A stretch of 64,000 nt of DNA from Pohlia nutans (taxonomy: Eukaryota; Streptophyta; Bryopsida; Bryales; Mniaceae). The notes beneath the pieces were generated by a model. The model searched no databases. It was not told the origin of the DNA and saw only the letters and a program-made list of their open reading frames with translations. The stretch covers positions 20,692,031-20,756,030 of the forward strand of contig CM040099.1 of the NCBI GenBank assembly GCA_022496805.1, in the 5' to 3' direction. Both the position numbers and the translations under genes were made by a program. This document shows positions 44,117 to 56,486 of this stretch, in pieces (the stretch's first letter is position 1; every line of letters begins with the position of its first letter).

Positions 44117-44860
44117 GCTGACTCATTTACAAGCCCTACAACTGTTGTGAAGTTACAAGTGGAATCTGTAGTCGTTAATACCATTTTTTAAACCAGCTCT
44201 AATCTATGGTTGTCACTGGAATAATTTATGTTTTCCATTTTCGGTTGAAATTTGTCACATGTTCATTTCAGTTTCATTTACGCTCATTTGTACTCTATCG
44301 TGACTCCTTGATTCCATTTTTATTAGAAAGGACCAAAAATGAGCCAAAATAGAACACGTGTTAATCTTTCAAATAAGAGTATTCATTTGATAAATCATTA
44401 CCAACAGAACATGGAAAACATAACAAAATTTCCGACAGTAAGTTGTATTTCATTCTCTTGGCTGGATTTAGAAGTCTAAATAGAGCTTCTTGTTAATCTC
44501 TTATATTTTTTATTTTTCATATTATTATTTTAGACAATGTACAACAATTCATTGCTATGAGTAAGTCACAATGCAGGTTCTTTTTGTATTTATTTTTAAT
44601 CACTAATTTGTGAATTATGCATCATTTATTGATTGTGTGTAGCACCATCAGCAAATTTGGAGAACTAGTGGAGGATGTGGAGGTTGGACATGAATAATTC
44701 TGCACCCTTGCAACAAAACATCGTCAACTTCGAATCATATATGGATGGAACCAGACTTAATTCTCTTTAGCAATAATTACAATCTTGCTTTAGCATCACT
44801 AATATTACAGTATATGATATGTATAGTATGCCATTATTCCTACATTCTGTACATTGATGT
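44117..44860 (+). repeat. dispersed repeat R1, copy at 44 kb
   Basis: Counterpart of 28889-29600, extending slightly further (CCTACATTCTGTACATTGATG), which is matched by the inverted copy at 8480. No coding frame supported. Confidence 0.6.
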
Positions 44861-45589
44861 TTCGTGTGAGAGTGATATTTGGGGTGGGTAAGTGACGGCT
44901 TAGAAGTGACTTAGTGATCGCAATAGACTCTTATATTTTTTTGGGTATATAATCATCAAAAAATGTGGTCATTTTAGAGCCTGAGCTTGTGAAAGTTTTA
45001 TAAAAATGTTGTGGCCATTATATAACTATGTGCAAGGATTTTCAGAAAAAATGTGAAATTATTTGGGATGTTTTTGATGCGTTTTCAAATGATAATTGAC
45101 TTCGACTGTATATTGTCCAAGTTATTTTCAGATTTCTTGTTGGTGGACATCGGATAAGACACTGAATATGATTCCAATTGACTTTGAGCTCAATCAACAA
45201 CTGAAACAAAACTTTCATTCCAAGTCTGATTTCTAGTTTATTTCAGACCTCAATAATATTTCAAATTTATAATCTTATTACTGTTGGAATTACTCAAGAT
45301 CTTCTCTCCTTATCTTGTCGGTGTACAATTCTTGTTCTCAGTTTGTCTTGTTCTTCATATGGTGTATCTATCACAAGCTTACTTATATTTACGTATGGAT
45401 GCATTAGATGGCGAAAAGTCTTCTCAAGTCAAATTGGCACCTCCATTCAAAACAAGAAATTTGAGGATAGCAGCCACTGGTGGCAATGCTCTAAATTTTA
45501 TTTTAAAATTTATATAGTGCCCAAGCGTAGCGGAGAGCATTGGCCCCGAGGACCAACAACCGGCTTTCTCCACTCAGCACATTGAGAGA
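44861..45589. other. intergenic, no gene recognised
   Basis: AT-rich sequence with a 77-codon frame at 45284-45517 (hydrophobic start) that has no recognisable domain and no second copy in the window. Confidence 0.4.
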
Positions 45590-46942
45590 TACAGTATAGT
45601 GTATACCCTGAAGGCCAAGGATTCATGACCAAATCATTTCATCATATTGTGAAAAAGCATTCAATTCAGAGAATATTGTACATTATATCACCGAAGAACA
45701 GCGCATGTATTGGTAAGAACATCGCATGTATTGGTCAAAACATAAATGAAAAAAGTCCCCATATGGCCTACACAAAAGCGCTTAAAAAGAAATGCGACTC
45801 TAGATCCTATGGAGGGTAATTTCATTCATGTTATGAGCTCTCAGGGAGTGCACTATTCAATAAAGCCAGGAATCACGTGCGTGCGTTCCCCTAATTAAAA
45901 CCCCCCTTATACATTTTTCTTTTGGCTAAAATTAAGCAATATATGTACAAATCTCACAGCCTCAAAATACATTTCCTTATGTACACATTGGCTAAAAATG
46001 AGGAATTAAACTCCAAGCCCCATGTATATCTACTTTCCGCTCGATTGAAACATGTCTCTGATACATGCATTTTGTACATGCTTGTTCTAAATAATACCCT
46101 TGTTGTGCACGCACGTGTATAATTACAGTACTTGAAGAGTGCACTCCCCGGGTATGAGCTGAGCGTGGCAATTGCAAATGTAGCTTACAGTGCACGAAGG
46201 GGAATGATTCCCTCGAAGCACCAAACTCAAGTGCTGAGTTAGAAAATGCCGGAGGAATTTTATTGTAGTGAAAATTTCATGACAAAGCAAGAGCTGATCA
46301 ACTGGTTCAAACTTTCTTCACACTTCCTCTGCAGGGAGCACTCAACAATACAACAACAACTATCATGAAATCTACATTCATTCCTGAAGCACCTGATGCA
46401 GCGCCATTTGTTAAATGAGATTATGGCCTTCCATCCAAGCTGTGAGAATGATCCGCTAACTCGTAAGCAGTTCACTTGGATTGTGGTCTCCAGGCCGGGC
46501 TTTGAGTTCTCGAAGCTGCAATCCTCAGTAAGGGAACGTGTAACCTGAAAGGAGGACGACTGCCTTGTTAGTTCTGACTCGGACTACTGCACATTCAAAG
46601 CATCTGAATGTGTCCACGAGCAGAGTATTCAAGAATGCATTGGCCAGGCTCACAGAGGTAAAATTGCTGAGCTCTTCAGACAACATTGATAACACTCATT
46701 TTTGAAAGGAACTAGCTGTAAACACCTTGGGCCCGACTGCTAATTCAAGGAAGTAGCTGGGTGATTATACAAACTGCTCTGATTCTCTGACATCTACTAC
46801 GTTCAATGAAAGCATTGGAACTCAGCCAACTTTGAAAGGCTATGTGTAGTTCTTGCCAATCGCAATGAAAAGAAAGGGCAGATTCATGTCATGAGTCGAG
46901 TAATGAGGATATATGTCAGGAATTGCAAGTGGAGCATCAGGT

Positions 46943-47269
46943 TTAATTAGTGCACTCACGTCCACATTTGAAGCCACGCAGGTCCGTGCGGCCGCACTTC
47001 TTAGGCAGCTGCAATCCGTTGTTGACCATCTGGGCAGGGAACGAGGAGGCCTTGAGCTGCTTGCACATGCAGTTCTTGTCCACGCTCCTGACCACGTTGC
47101 AGCACTGCTTGCTGGGCGCCGGAGGGCGAGCTCCCTGAATGGCCCGCATGCACGGATACAGCGCATTCGCGTTGCACACACCCGCAGCGCTGCATTCCGC
47201 CGCCATGGCCACCATCACCACCACCACGCACATGCCCACGAGAGCAATATTGCCCTTGGATCCTGCCAT
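46943..47269 (-). CDS. secreted eight-cysteine LTP-like protein, copy 3
   Basis: A 108-residue frame beginning MAGSKGNIALVGMCVVVV, with the same signal peptide and eight-cysteine spacing (VCNANALYPC; KQCCNVV; NCMC; PKKCG; FKCG). It differs from copy 2 at only a few residues (for example PCMRAI, CKQLKAS). A second-exon-like block with NYT and TAG is preserved at about 46845, but the AG acceptor of copy 1 is replaced (TTCATTGCGATTGG). The unspliced frame ends GRECTN. TATATAA lies upstream at 47403-47409. Confidence 0.75.
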   Translation of the reverse strand: MAGSKGNIALVGMCVVVVMVAMAAECSAAGVCNANALYPCMRAIQGARPPAPSKQCCNVVRSVDKNCMCKQLKASSFPAQMVNNGLQLPKKCGRTDLRGFKCGRECTN

Positions 47270-47402
47270 CGCTTCTGAATAGTCCTGGGAGGACGCTCTT
47301 GAAAGACACTGTAAGACGATGGTTCGTTATAAAGTTTGAAGAAGTTAGCAATGATTCAGAGTGTTCAAGGTGAGGATGATGTGGACTGATTACACAGCAG
47401 AG

Positions 47403-47409
47403 TTATATA
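47403..47409 (-). promoter_or_regulatory. TATA box of LTP-like copy 3
   Basis: TATATAA on the minus strand in a region aligned with the promoters of copies 1 and 2. Confidence 0.45.
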
Positions 47410-47734
47410 TGGTGTGTGCCCATCAATGGCTTTTATGTTACATAATCTGACAGGTCGTTGCATTTGATTTGCACTGATGAATCGATGCCAACCAGCGGAT
47501 GAATTAACGCCAGTGATTTTTGGCAAGTACTGCTAGAGAACTAAGTTGGTGGATATGGAGTCAACGGTAGGAGTGACATTTAAAGGTTGACTTCGTGAAG
47601 GATGGGATTTCTCAAAGAGCTAACTTACCTTTCCTAAGTAAGCTTAATCATTGCCAAATTTGGAGAGGAGAAAGGACGTTTAGGGGTTAATTGAACTTAA
47701 GTTTGATTGTTTAACCCTTAATGTCCCAATTTAA

Positions 47735-48586
47735 CCCTTAACTTCTTGAGGGGTTTTGCCATAAACTAAATGTGCTATAAAATATGTGTTACATGACTTT
47801 TTTGAAGTTCTATAGAACATGAAAGTTGTGATACACAACGTATAGATCCTATCTATACAATTGAATTCCACTACAACACTTTGGAATTTTTATAAATGAA
47901 TTTAAAAAGAGAAACTTTGAATATTCATAAAAAAATAAAAAATGATTTTTTTTTCAATTTTTTTTCTTAGAATTGGCTAAAAATATAATGTTCATAACAT
48001 AGTCATAAGATGCCAAGATTTAGGATATTTTATTTTGTAGAAACACCAATTTACACAAATATAGACAAGAACTGGTTAAAATAATGACTTTAAACTAGAT
48101 GAATTCTAATGAATATTTAAGCATCTTATTAAACTTATAATTTTGGCCAATCATAATGAAATTTAAGAAATAAATATTTATTTTTTATTTTTTATGAATT
48201 TTGGTAGTCTATAGCTTAAAAATTATATATCTAATTATTTATGATGAATTTTTGAAATATATTTTGATAGAAATGAACTATAATTCATAGTCTATAATTA
48301 GTCTTTATATGTCTTTGCAGATTTTTTACATTATCATGCATTTTTTCAAACATTTGCAAATTTGACAACTTTTTAGGCTACTTCACGCACATGAACGACC
48401 AACATTCTTTATTTATTATAAAATCAATCAACAACATTTTCAGTGATCCAAACACATATTCTTATAAACAACTTGATTCTAAAGAGGTTAGGCTTTTGAA
48501 ACACTCAATTCGGACACTTTTAGCATGTTTTACAACCTTTTCTATTTTTGGTGCGACCCATTTTGGGTCGCCCAGGAAGTTAAGGG
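47735..48586. mobile_element. TTAA-flanked element nested in the R2 element
   Basis: 852 bp with ends CCCTTAACTTCTTGAGG and CCAGGAAGTTAAGGG, and TTAA on each side (47731-47734 and 48587-48590). The homologous empty site in 61047-61587 has no insertion. AT-rich and non-coding. Confidence 0.8.
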
Positions 48587-49031
48587 TTAACATTGTTTTC
48601 AAAGATTCGTTATAAAATGTTTGATGAAAAAAAATTCATTGGTGTACGAAACAAAGTTGTAAATGTCAATGTGACGATCACATCTGGTTGGATCCATCAT
48701 ACTTATTATTGATTTTTCTAAGGTTTTTACTTGAAATTCAATTAAAAATCCAATATTAACACAATTATTTTTTAAATTGTAATGAAATTGGAATAACATG
48801 GACTACGAGATAGTATAGTTTCCAATATTTGATTCTACTTATTTTGAAAAATCATGTTTAAAGTCTCACTTTTTGATCAAGAATGAAATTTGACATAAAC
48901 CTATAGTGTTGTTTTTCCATACAATAGATAGTCAACTAGCACAAGAACCAAGAGAAATTTGAATGAATGAAAAACTGTACAAGATGTAGTGTTGAGAAAG
49001 GTTACAATCTGTTCATCGTCCATTACTGTAC

Positions 49032-49296
49032 TAGGAAGGCAGGGTTGGCAAAAAATAATTCCCCAAAAAAATGCCGGAAAATAAAATAAAATTATCAAGT
49101 ATTTTGTCGAAATCAACAAAAATAAAGTCAACAAAAATTGTAGACAAAAAATAAAAATAAAAATGTTTAGCCGCTAGAAAATTTAATGTTGGTTATTAAT
49201 AGCCGAATTTTTAATAATTATTTTTGAAAGTGCCGAACTCCACAGTTTGAACTTTTATTAATTATTCGACACCGAAGTGCCGACCCTGCCTTCCTC
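49032..49296. mobile_element. MITE with GGAAGGCAGGGTTGGCA ends
   Basis: Ends TAGGAAGGCAGGGTTGGCA and TGCCGACCCTGCCTTCCTC, 265 bp, with GTAC on both sides (49028-49031 and 49297-49300). It is absent from the homologous element at 61047-61587. Non-coding. Confidence 0.7.
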
Positions 49297-49655
49297 GTAC
49301 GGTATATGAACGCCGGCCCATCAAAAGGTTAGTTAAACAGGATTTTGACAAAGTAAGGTGAAAATTTATTTATCCTCGTAAATGTAAACAAGCTCTCGCC
49401 TGATAACATTCAAACTTTGACCAAGGAGTCTTTTAAGAGTAAGCAATTTGCAACATTTGACAAGAAAAAAGTGTGGTGGGGTTGATAATCTGCCATATCA
49501 AAAGTGGGTACAATTTGTGACATTTAGACAAACTGTACAAAGTTAACCACAGAATCCATTCTAGTTCTAGAAGAGCGGCTTCTTCCACAATTAATCTTGA
49601 ACTAGAATTTTATCACTCAAAGTCTACTTCCTCCTCTCAGAATAAGCTGTGAATA

Positions 49656-52600
49656 TCATGGTGACAGCCGCTCAATTATCCAAGTCCGGTCTGTGCTGCT
49701 CTCAGTAACCCTTTTGTAACGTAACCTGCGCAGGAAGCATCAGGACTTCAAATGTAAGTGCTAATACTTGACTAGCATAATGCAAATGATCAACCGAAAA
49801 GTAAATAGCTGGAAATTTAAATGTGTTTCCGCTCCAGAAGATATTACTCTGGGTTTTGTTTACTCTAGAATTTGCATGGAATAGAGAAATAATATGACCC
49901 ACCTATCATGAAGGCGAGACTCTCGACCCTGCCAAAACTCTATCACTTCTGGGATCAGCCGATAGCCTCCCCAATGAGCTGGTCTTGGTATGAATTTTCT
50001 GCACACCCAAGTTTTCAAAATCAAAATGGAGTACTGTGTTACGTTTTCACATTTCTATGATCCTTGCTCAGTCCATTGATTGGAGACAACCATGAGCACC
50101 ATCATTGTGATATGATGTATCAATGATATATTGATATATCAATATTCACCATCAAAGTGTAAGTTGTGATATATGTAAAGTATAACAACCCCGTGACAAT
50201 GATTTTGTATTGTGAATATCCCAGATAATTTTTGAGTAAAAGATTATGCTGGTAACATGAATTTTGCTGCATAAACTCAGCATTGAATTGAACAGACACT
50301 AGGTTCGTACCCATCAGCATATTCCGCTTCTAGATCCGCGTTGGCCTTGTCCAGCACATGTCGTCCAGATATGACTGAACTCTGTAAACCATGAGGCAAT
50401 AACCCACTACTAAGATTTTCCACACCAACTACAAATGCATTGCAACTAAAGCTTCATGTACAAGTTCACTAACAGTAATATAAAATGCCATTATCAAATT
50501 ATAACGTTACCTACATAGAACTTTCAAAATGACATTTTGGAAAGAAATAGACATGAAAATGCTTCATCATATTCCAGTTAATGTTCCGAGTGTAAGCAAC
50601 CATAATATGAACAAAATTACTATACATACAATATTGGGAAGTACCAAGTGTAAAATGAACATGACATCTATAATAAGCACACAATTATTTCTTTTTACCT
50701 GCGCACTGACAAGAGCTCCAATCTGACTTCCTCGAGGGCGGCTATGGAAGTAGGTGTCTGACTCCTCTGAAGAAACCATTTCAATACTGCCTTCAATCCG
50801 CACCTGTAGCGGAGGACATGATAAGTTATGCCTGCTACTTGCATGATTCTCACCGTCAAACGGAATTTTTTGAGAAAAATTTTAGGCATCTGAAAATCTA
50901 CATTTAGTCCTCAATATCTACGCTCTTTAATTCTTGATTTCTACAAGTGCATTCTAGATTCTTACTACGATTATTTAGTGTGCAATGCAACAAGATTGAC
51001 TATACAGACGTCGTGTTCGGACCAGTATCATAAAATTACTGTGACAGAAATAATAGCAGCAAACTTTCAAATTAGCATTCTCTTCTCAGAGTACATGACA
51101 ACGTGAAGAAGTCATGGGTATAATCACATTCAAGGATAGAAGCATACAGAGCGATGCAGAGGCTCCCAGAAGAAGACTAGACAGGCTTTTGGATTGTCTT
51201 TCAGCTCAGCTGCCTTACGGCTGCCATAGTTGGTGTACCTAAGAAAATAGACACAAACCTTGAGGATTAGATTCAATGGCTGAAACATCAATCGTTGAAC
51301 TGAAAAAATACTTGTCAATCGATAATTTGGCTGCAAACGCAATTTTAAAACCGGTAGCAGTCATGCTACGAGATAGAAGTCCAGAAGATTTGCATACCAG
51401 ACAAAGCCTCGTTCATCATAACCTTTCAACAACACCAATCGCGCAGACCTACCTTGGCAGTGCACATTTATAGATTAGTAGAAGTATTCAATACAAAGGT
51501 AAAACTTCTCACCAAGCATATACAAGCTAGTATATAAGGATGTACACTGTCAGCATCACAACTGTAGATCACAAGTATATGTAATCGAGAAAGCACCCAC
51601 GGTTGTCCATCTTTACTTGCCGTTGCCAAGGTCATGGCATTGGGCTCTGATATTTTATGCAAAACCGCATCATCGAACCATATTTTGAACTGCACATTCC
51701 AACGTGCGATTCTCAGCACGCAGTCCGCTTGGCCAAGAGACGATATTCTAAATTAAAGAGCTAAAACTGAGAACAGATAATAAGATCAGAAATATTACCA
51801 AGGATACAACAATTTACAAAAGCATTTTACGAGAGTGGCTAGACAGAATTTCCAAGAATTAGAAGGCTGTTCTCAACCTATCTCCACAGAATATTTGGCC
51901 AATGCCTACATCAGGGCACCACTTCCCACTCACCACATCAACTTCCAACGGAGGTTACTAAGACTCAGATAATGAATTCGAGCACCGAGCGGCATGTCAT
52001 TTTCCGAAAAGAATCGGATTTAAAGAATATCAATGTAAAGCTATACAACGAAGTTTGAGAGAAAAATACACTGATTACCTGCTCAAGGGGATCCTTTTTG
52101 GCTTGCTCTTCGAGCAACTCAAAACCAACATAATTAAGTCGAAGTGCTGCAACATCTACGGGCTTAGAATTGGTGGTGTCTACCCGTACACACATGGAAT
52201 GACCAGGATACGGGGGAAGACGAAGAGAGTATTTTTCAACAATTGCTGGAGGAACAAATCGACCACCAACGAAATGATGAGCACCATTGAACAGTTTTGC
52301 ACATCGTTTTGGTGCTGTCAATGAAACCTGCAGATATATCAGGCCACGGCATTAGACAGATGGTTCAAGCAGTGAGCCGCAGAAAACGTTCACAGGGAGC
52401 AAAAGAGAGATCCATATTCAAATAATAAAGCATTAAAAGTGGAGAAATGAGAGAGACCAGCATATCAGGTAGCAAACCAGTGCCCTCGGTACCTCCATTC
52501 TCAACGTGCCAACCAGATGGAATATCCACTGACACAACAGGTGGAACCCCCATTTCCTCCGCTGTCTGACCATTTGGAACCACCAATTTTCGAAGTAGTG

Positions 52601-55600
52601 CATCAAATGGTGGACGAGGTATACCTGTAATGCAGAATCATAGATGCGATGTACATATTAGTCTCATGCATCAGTGACCTTTTCAATTTGCAATAGCATG
52701 TTTTGAAAACACAGGCCCAGCCAGTTGCAGAACCTACACCGATTTGACGCTCTAATCACAATTGTTATGGTTCAACAGCAATAATTCATCGGCAACAATT
52801 TTTCATCCACAATAACTTCTGTAATATGAATAGTAGGCCAGGAGTAGTGCAGATCGCTTACCATGGAAAGAAAACCCAAACATAGCATCAATCACAAGTT
52901 CGAATTCATCCTTCAGCTTCGATGGTAGCTCTTCTGCTGACACGAAAGGTATCTTCAGGCTTTCCAACTAGACACACAAAATGATCATGATCAGAGATTT
53001 TGCAACTAATCGTCTCTGTCAAGAGAATACCCTTCATAATCTGACAGCTATTAGCTGTCCAGTGTTTTCTGTGCTAGTTTAAAAACTGATTTTAGACATC
53101 ACGTTCTGAATTTCTCTCAAAGGTGCAAAATACTAAATAACAGACCTGCGTTACAAGTCCGTGGTATATGGGCTTATTCGTCCGCTTCGGATAACATATG
53201 GAGGGTTTATACCCAAAGTGGTACAGATGTCGTGCAGCCACAAGCCCGTCTCCTCCATTGTTACCAGGACCACAGATAACCAGTACCCGACCATATTCCT
53301 TAACTCCGTAGACCTGCCACCACACCATATATCTCATCAACTAGGTTTCAAAACCAAAACAAGGAGGTCCAGTGTAGAATATTCTTATGATATCAAAAGT
53401 CCAGGACGTAGATCAGAAGCGCATCTTTGCTTCGATGCCTAATCGACACGCCAAAACATTTACAGATTGAGATGACTTTCTCACATGTTGCAGGGACTAG
53501 AATCTAAACTTGTTTCGAGAACTGTGTACATGATGTGCTAAAGAACAATGAGCAGATACAGAGTCAAGACAAAGGTCTTTCTTGTTGTCTCTGACGTGAA
53601 CATCTCAAAAGTGATTTCTAATACCTCTGCAATAGCTGATGCCACACTCAATCCTGCCAGTTCCTGTTCATAAATACCAAAAAAACCAATGAGGTAAATC
53701 TCAGAAACATCTCTTGAATCCAAGGATGTAATAAATGATTCCCTTCCAGCCTGTCCTTGCTGAGTGCGTAGGCCAAGGTTCATCAACATCTTGTGAATGT
53801 TTAACTACCGGTGTTGAGGCTAATCCCCCTCATTTGCTGATCAGGAACACCAGATTGAAGCACAGAGCTTCCTTGACATCATCCTCACTAAATTGTACCA
53901 TTTTAAGTTAACATCGGAGACATTCAGTATTCAAATATTAACAACTCTAGAAAAGCTGAGGAAACAAAGCAAGCTCTTCTATTAAACTTCTAACTAAAAC
54001 CGTAAGAAACTTACCATAAGCTGATCGATGGAAAAACCAAGTTCTCCCATAAGCAACTCATCAACGGCCGTAGCCTCAGCCTGGGAGAGATATGAGATGG
54101 AGTCACCATCTTGGTGGTTGTGCGGAGTTGAGCTCGCCATTTGGCTGTTACTGCAATTATTATGACCATGGGTGCTTATGTTAAGGTCACAAAATGCAAT
54201 TTATAGCTTGTTTCTATTACACATTTATTAAAAAGAACTGAACTGTGAACAGCAACACTGGAGTGCATACTAACTAAGTGAACTGAATAACCTGGATGTC
54301 TAACACAGGATAAATATCAGAAGGGTGCATGACAACATTGTCGCATTTGAATATAAAAAACCATAACCATTATCATGTAGAAGCAAATGAACTTGGAAGG
54401 TGATTACTGAACGAAGCACAGGATTAATTTGTAATACCTTTGACTAGACGATTGCTCCACTATTCCTGATGAAGCTGACGCCCAGCACCTATGACTAGAG
54501 AAAGCGGATGCTTCCTTGCAAAAGGGCGGTCCCTGGTCTTTCAAAACGTGCAAAGTTGCTCGGTTTGCCCCCAAACGAGGCTGCATGAGATCAAGGTTTT
54601 GTGAGGCACAATTGCCAGAGAAGCAGCCAAGAACCACATGATCCATGCAACACACGATTGCACAGATAGTAAAGATCCGACATCGCGAGACCTCAGCCAT
54701 CATTCTGCTTTTATGATTGTGGCAGGCTCCCATCTTTGGACATGTAAGATCAGGTGCAGCTTATATATCAAATATTATCACGGTGTTTCAAATGTACTAC
54801 AACTTATTGCCATTCGCTGCTTCAATCAGCTCATATTAAAATAAAAACAAAACCACAAACCTTAGTGAATGTAGAACGTGAAATATTGCAGAGTGGAGAG
54901 GCATGCATAGACTGCACGCTTTGAAATGTATAAGCACGTGCCACTTCTGATTCACCTATACCAACGCCGCCAAACCTATTACCACCTTGGATCAGTACTG
55001 CAGGGGCACGAAAGAAATTTCAAGTTGATACCTATCACCTTGAGAAACTCTACCCTATATTCAGACTGATCTACTGTACAAACCAGTGATGAACAAATAA
55101 CGAGGATAACAATAAACTAGTAATGAAATAACAAGCACTTCCGCAGCAGCTTCCACGCAAGTAATTAGGGCAATGGTAAAAAATTCCCTCCAAACTACAG
55201 GAGCAAATTACACATACATAAAGACCTCAAGAAAACTTCCAATATGAACTGGAAGGTGATAGGAAGAGATGATTTCGTGATTTATAAGAGGTTTTAGGCA
55301 CACAAAAATATTACTACTTCGAGATGACGACCTGCACGTGCATTGAGCTATTTTGAACATATATGCCTTGTAAAGGCCTACTCTTACCTAAAATTCTTGA
55401 TTGCCTTCCAGCAAAAACCTTCCCTGACCGGAGCTTGAGCAAAGTGCAATTGCTGATTCCACTTGCTGACCAACAAGGAGAATAGAGTGAATCCAATGTT
55501 CTTTTCAGAACTATGCCGTTGCACGATTTTATCTCCTGGACCAGTAAATGAGATTTGCAACATAAAACTTTGGTCTATAGACCTTGACTTGGACTACATC

Positions 55601-56486
55601 ACGACACAGCCTAAGCTCGAACGAACCGGACGTCCAAATCCTTCATCAAAACTTGAACAACTCCAAAGAATTGAAATAATAATTTTCCCGCCGCTTATCC
55701 CGTCATACAAGCTTCAATCAGTTAATGACATCAATCTCAACACGGACTCGATTAATGGAAAAGAATTGCATATTCCTTCGTACAGCTGCCAAATTCATTC
55801 AGATTCTACAAAGAACTGACATGATAATTTTCCCGCTCATTAGCTTAAAATGACATCTCAAAAGTAGAATGAATCAATTCCTTCACACGGCTGCCGAATT
55901 TTAATGATTTATTCATAATAATCAAGCCATTTCCCCAAACGAATTGAAATGATAATTTTCCAGCCGCTTATCTCATCATATAAGCTTCAAACAGTTAATG
56001 ACATCAATCTCAACACGGATTCGATTAATTACGTATCCCTTCATACAGCTGCCGAATTCTTAGAAACCAGACATTCAAATTGACATGATAATTTTCCCGC
56101 TCGTTACCTCGACAAATAAAATTTCGAAATTAGAATGAATCAATCTCACTAAGGATTCAATTCCTTCATACGGCTGCCGAATATTTATGATTCGAAACAT
56201 TTCCCCAAACGAATCATTTCAAAAGCCCTTGCAAAACCTCTTGACCAAAGCTAAGACATGCAAACTCAAGGACCGGGCATATTGACGTAAAGCGTCCCAT
56301 TGGAAAATGCCAAATCGATGGCGAGAACGAGGAATGAAGCGCAAGAGCGAGGTAATTTGATTCTTACCTCTTTTTGAAAAGAAAAACATCAGCAATCGTT
56401 GAAAATGAAAAGAGGAAGATAAAAGGAGGGGGAGGGTGATAAACTTACAGCAGCAATCGAGGCATACGAGAGAGAGCCGTCGCCAT
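49656..56486 (-). CDS. PDX3: pyridoxine/pyridoxamine 5'-phosphate oxidase with N-terminal NAD(P)H-hydrate epimerase domain
   Basis: Seventeen exons splice in consistent phase: 56486-56449, 55461-55388, 54997-54861, 54580-54438, 54144-54015, 53663-53625, 53313-53146, 52967-52862, 52624-52458, 52327-52079, 51689-51601, 51448-51398, 51238-51148, 50803-50699, 50381-50311, 49998-49903, 49725-49656 (1824 bases, 607 residues). Residues 1-130 are a Ser/Arg-rich, poorly conserved leader, consistent with organelle targeting. The epimerase (YjeF_N) domain follows, with [29 protein letters not shown] (about 202) and [10 protein letters not shown]. The PNPOx domain has [38 protein letters not shown]-like VRIEGSIEM and [20 protein letters not shown], ending WIIERLSP. 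It makes pyridoxal 5'-phosphate by salvage; the epimerase half repairs NAD(P)H hydrates. This fusion is known in plants (Arabidopsis PDX3). No lesion seen. The first-exon ATG is chosen because phases then match throughout. Confidence 0.95.
55655..56217 (-). repeat. tandem repeats in PDX3 intron 1
   Basis: Four subunits of about 130 bases alternate as A-B-A-B (A: TAATTTTCCCGCCGCTTATC, GACATCAATCTCAACACGGA; B: GATAATTTTCCCGCTC, CATTTCCCCAAACGAAT). All contain a CTTCxTACxGCTGCCxAATT-type end. Higher-order period about 275 bp. Confidence 0.65.

Larger units (their letters stand above)
45590..47620 (-). repeat. third, partial copy of the duplicated segment
   Basis: Homologous and in the same orientation as 25740-27560: family A MITE (45606-45815), the LTP downstream region, the LTP-like gene and its promoter. 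Homology begins in what is the 3' flank of the CCR4-like gene (CTTTCTCCACTCAG), so no CCR4 or U2 is included. It carries about 250 extra bases at 45840-46130 relative to the right arm. Confidence 0.75.
47715..49328. mobile_element. older TTAA-type element (R2 family), split by two younger insertions
   Basis: After TTAA (47711-47714) it starts CCCTTAATGTCCCAAT, is interrupted by the 47735-48586 element, resumes CATTGTTTTCAAAGATTCG, is interrupted again by 49032-49296, and ends CCCATCAAAAGG at about 49328. The uninterrupted homologue is 61047-61587 (CCCTTTAACATCCTAATTC ... CGCATCAAAGGG). Shared interior landmarks include TTGTAAATGTCAATGTG and ATGGACTACGAGATAGTATA. Confidence 0.7.

Noticed and set aside
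46913..47278. His-rich plus-strand frame opposite LTP copy 3
   Set aside because: Antisense of the Met/Val/Ala-rich signal peptide; repeated opposite copy 2.
54404..54733. 109-codon frame starting at 54733 as the PDX3 start
   Set aside because: Exon phases fit a start at 56486 with exon 4 beginning at 54580 after CAG; the upstream part of the frame is intron.
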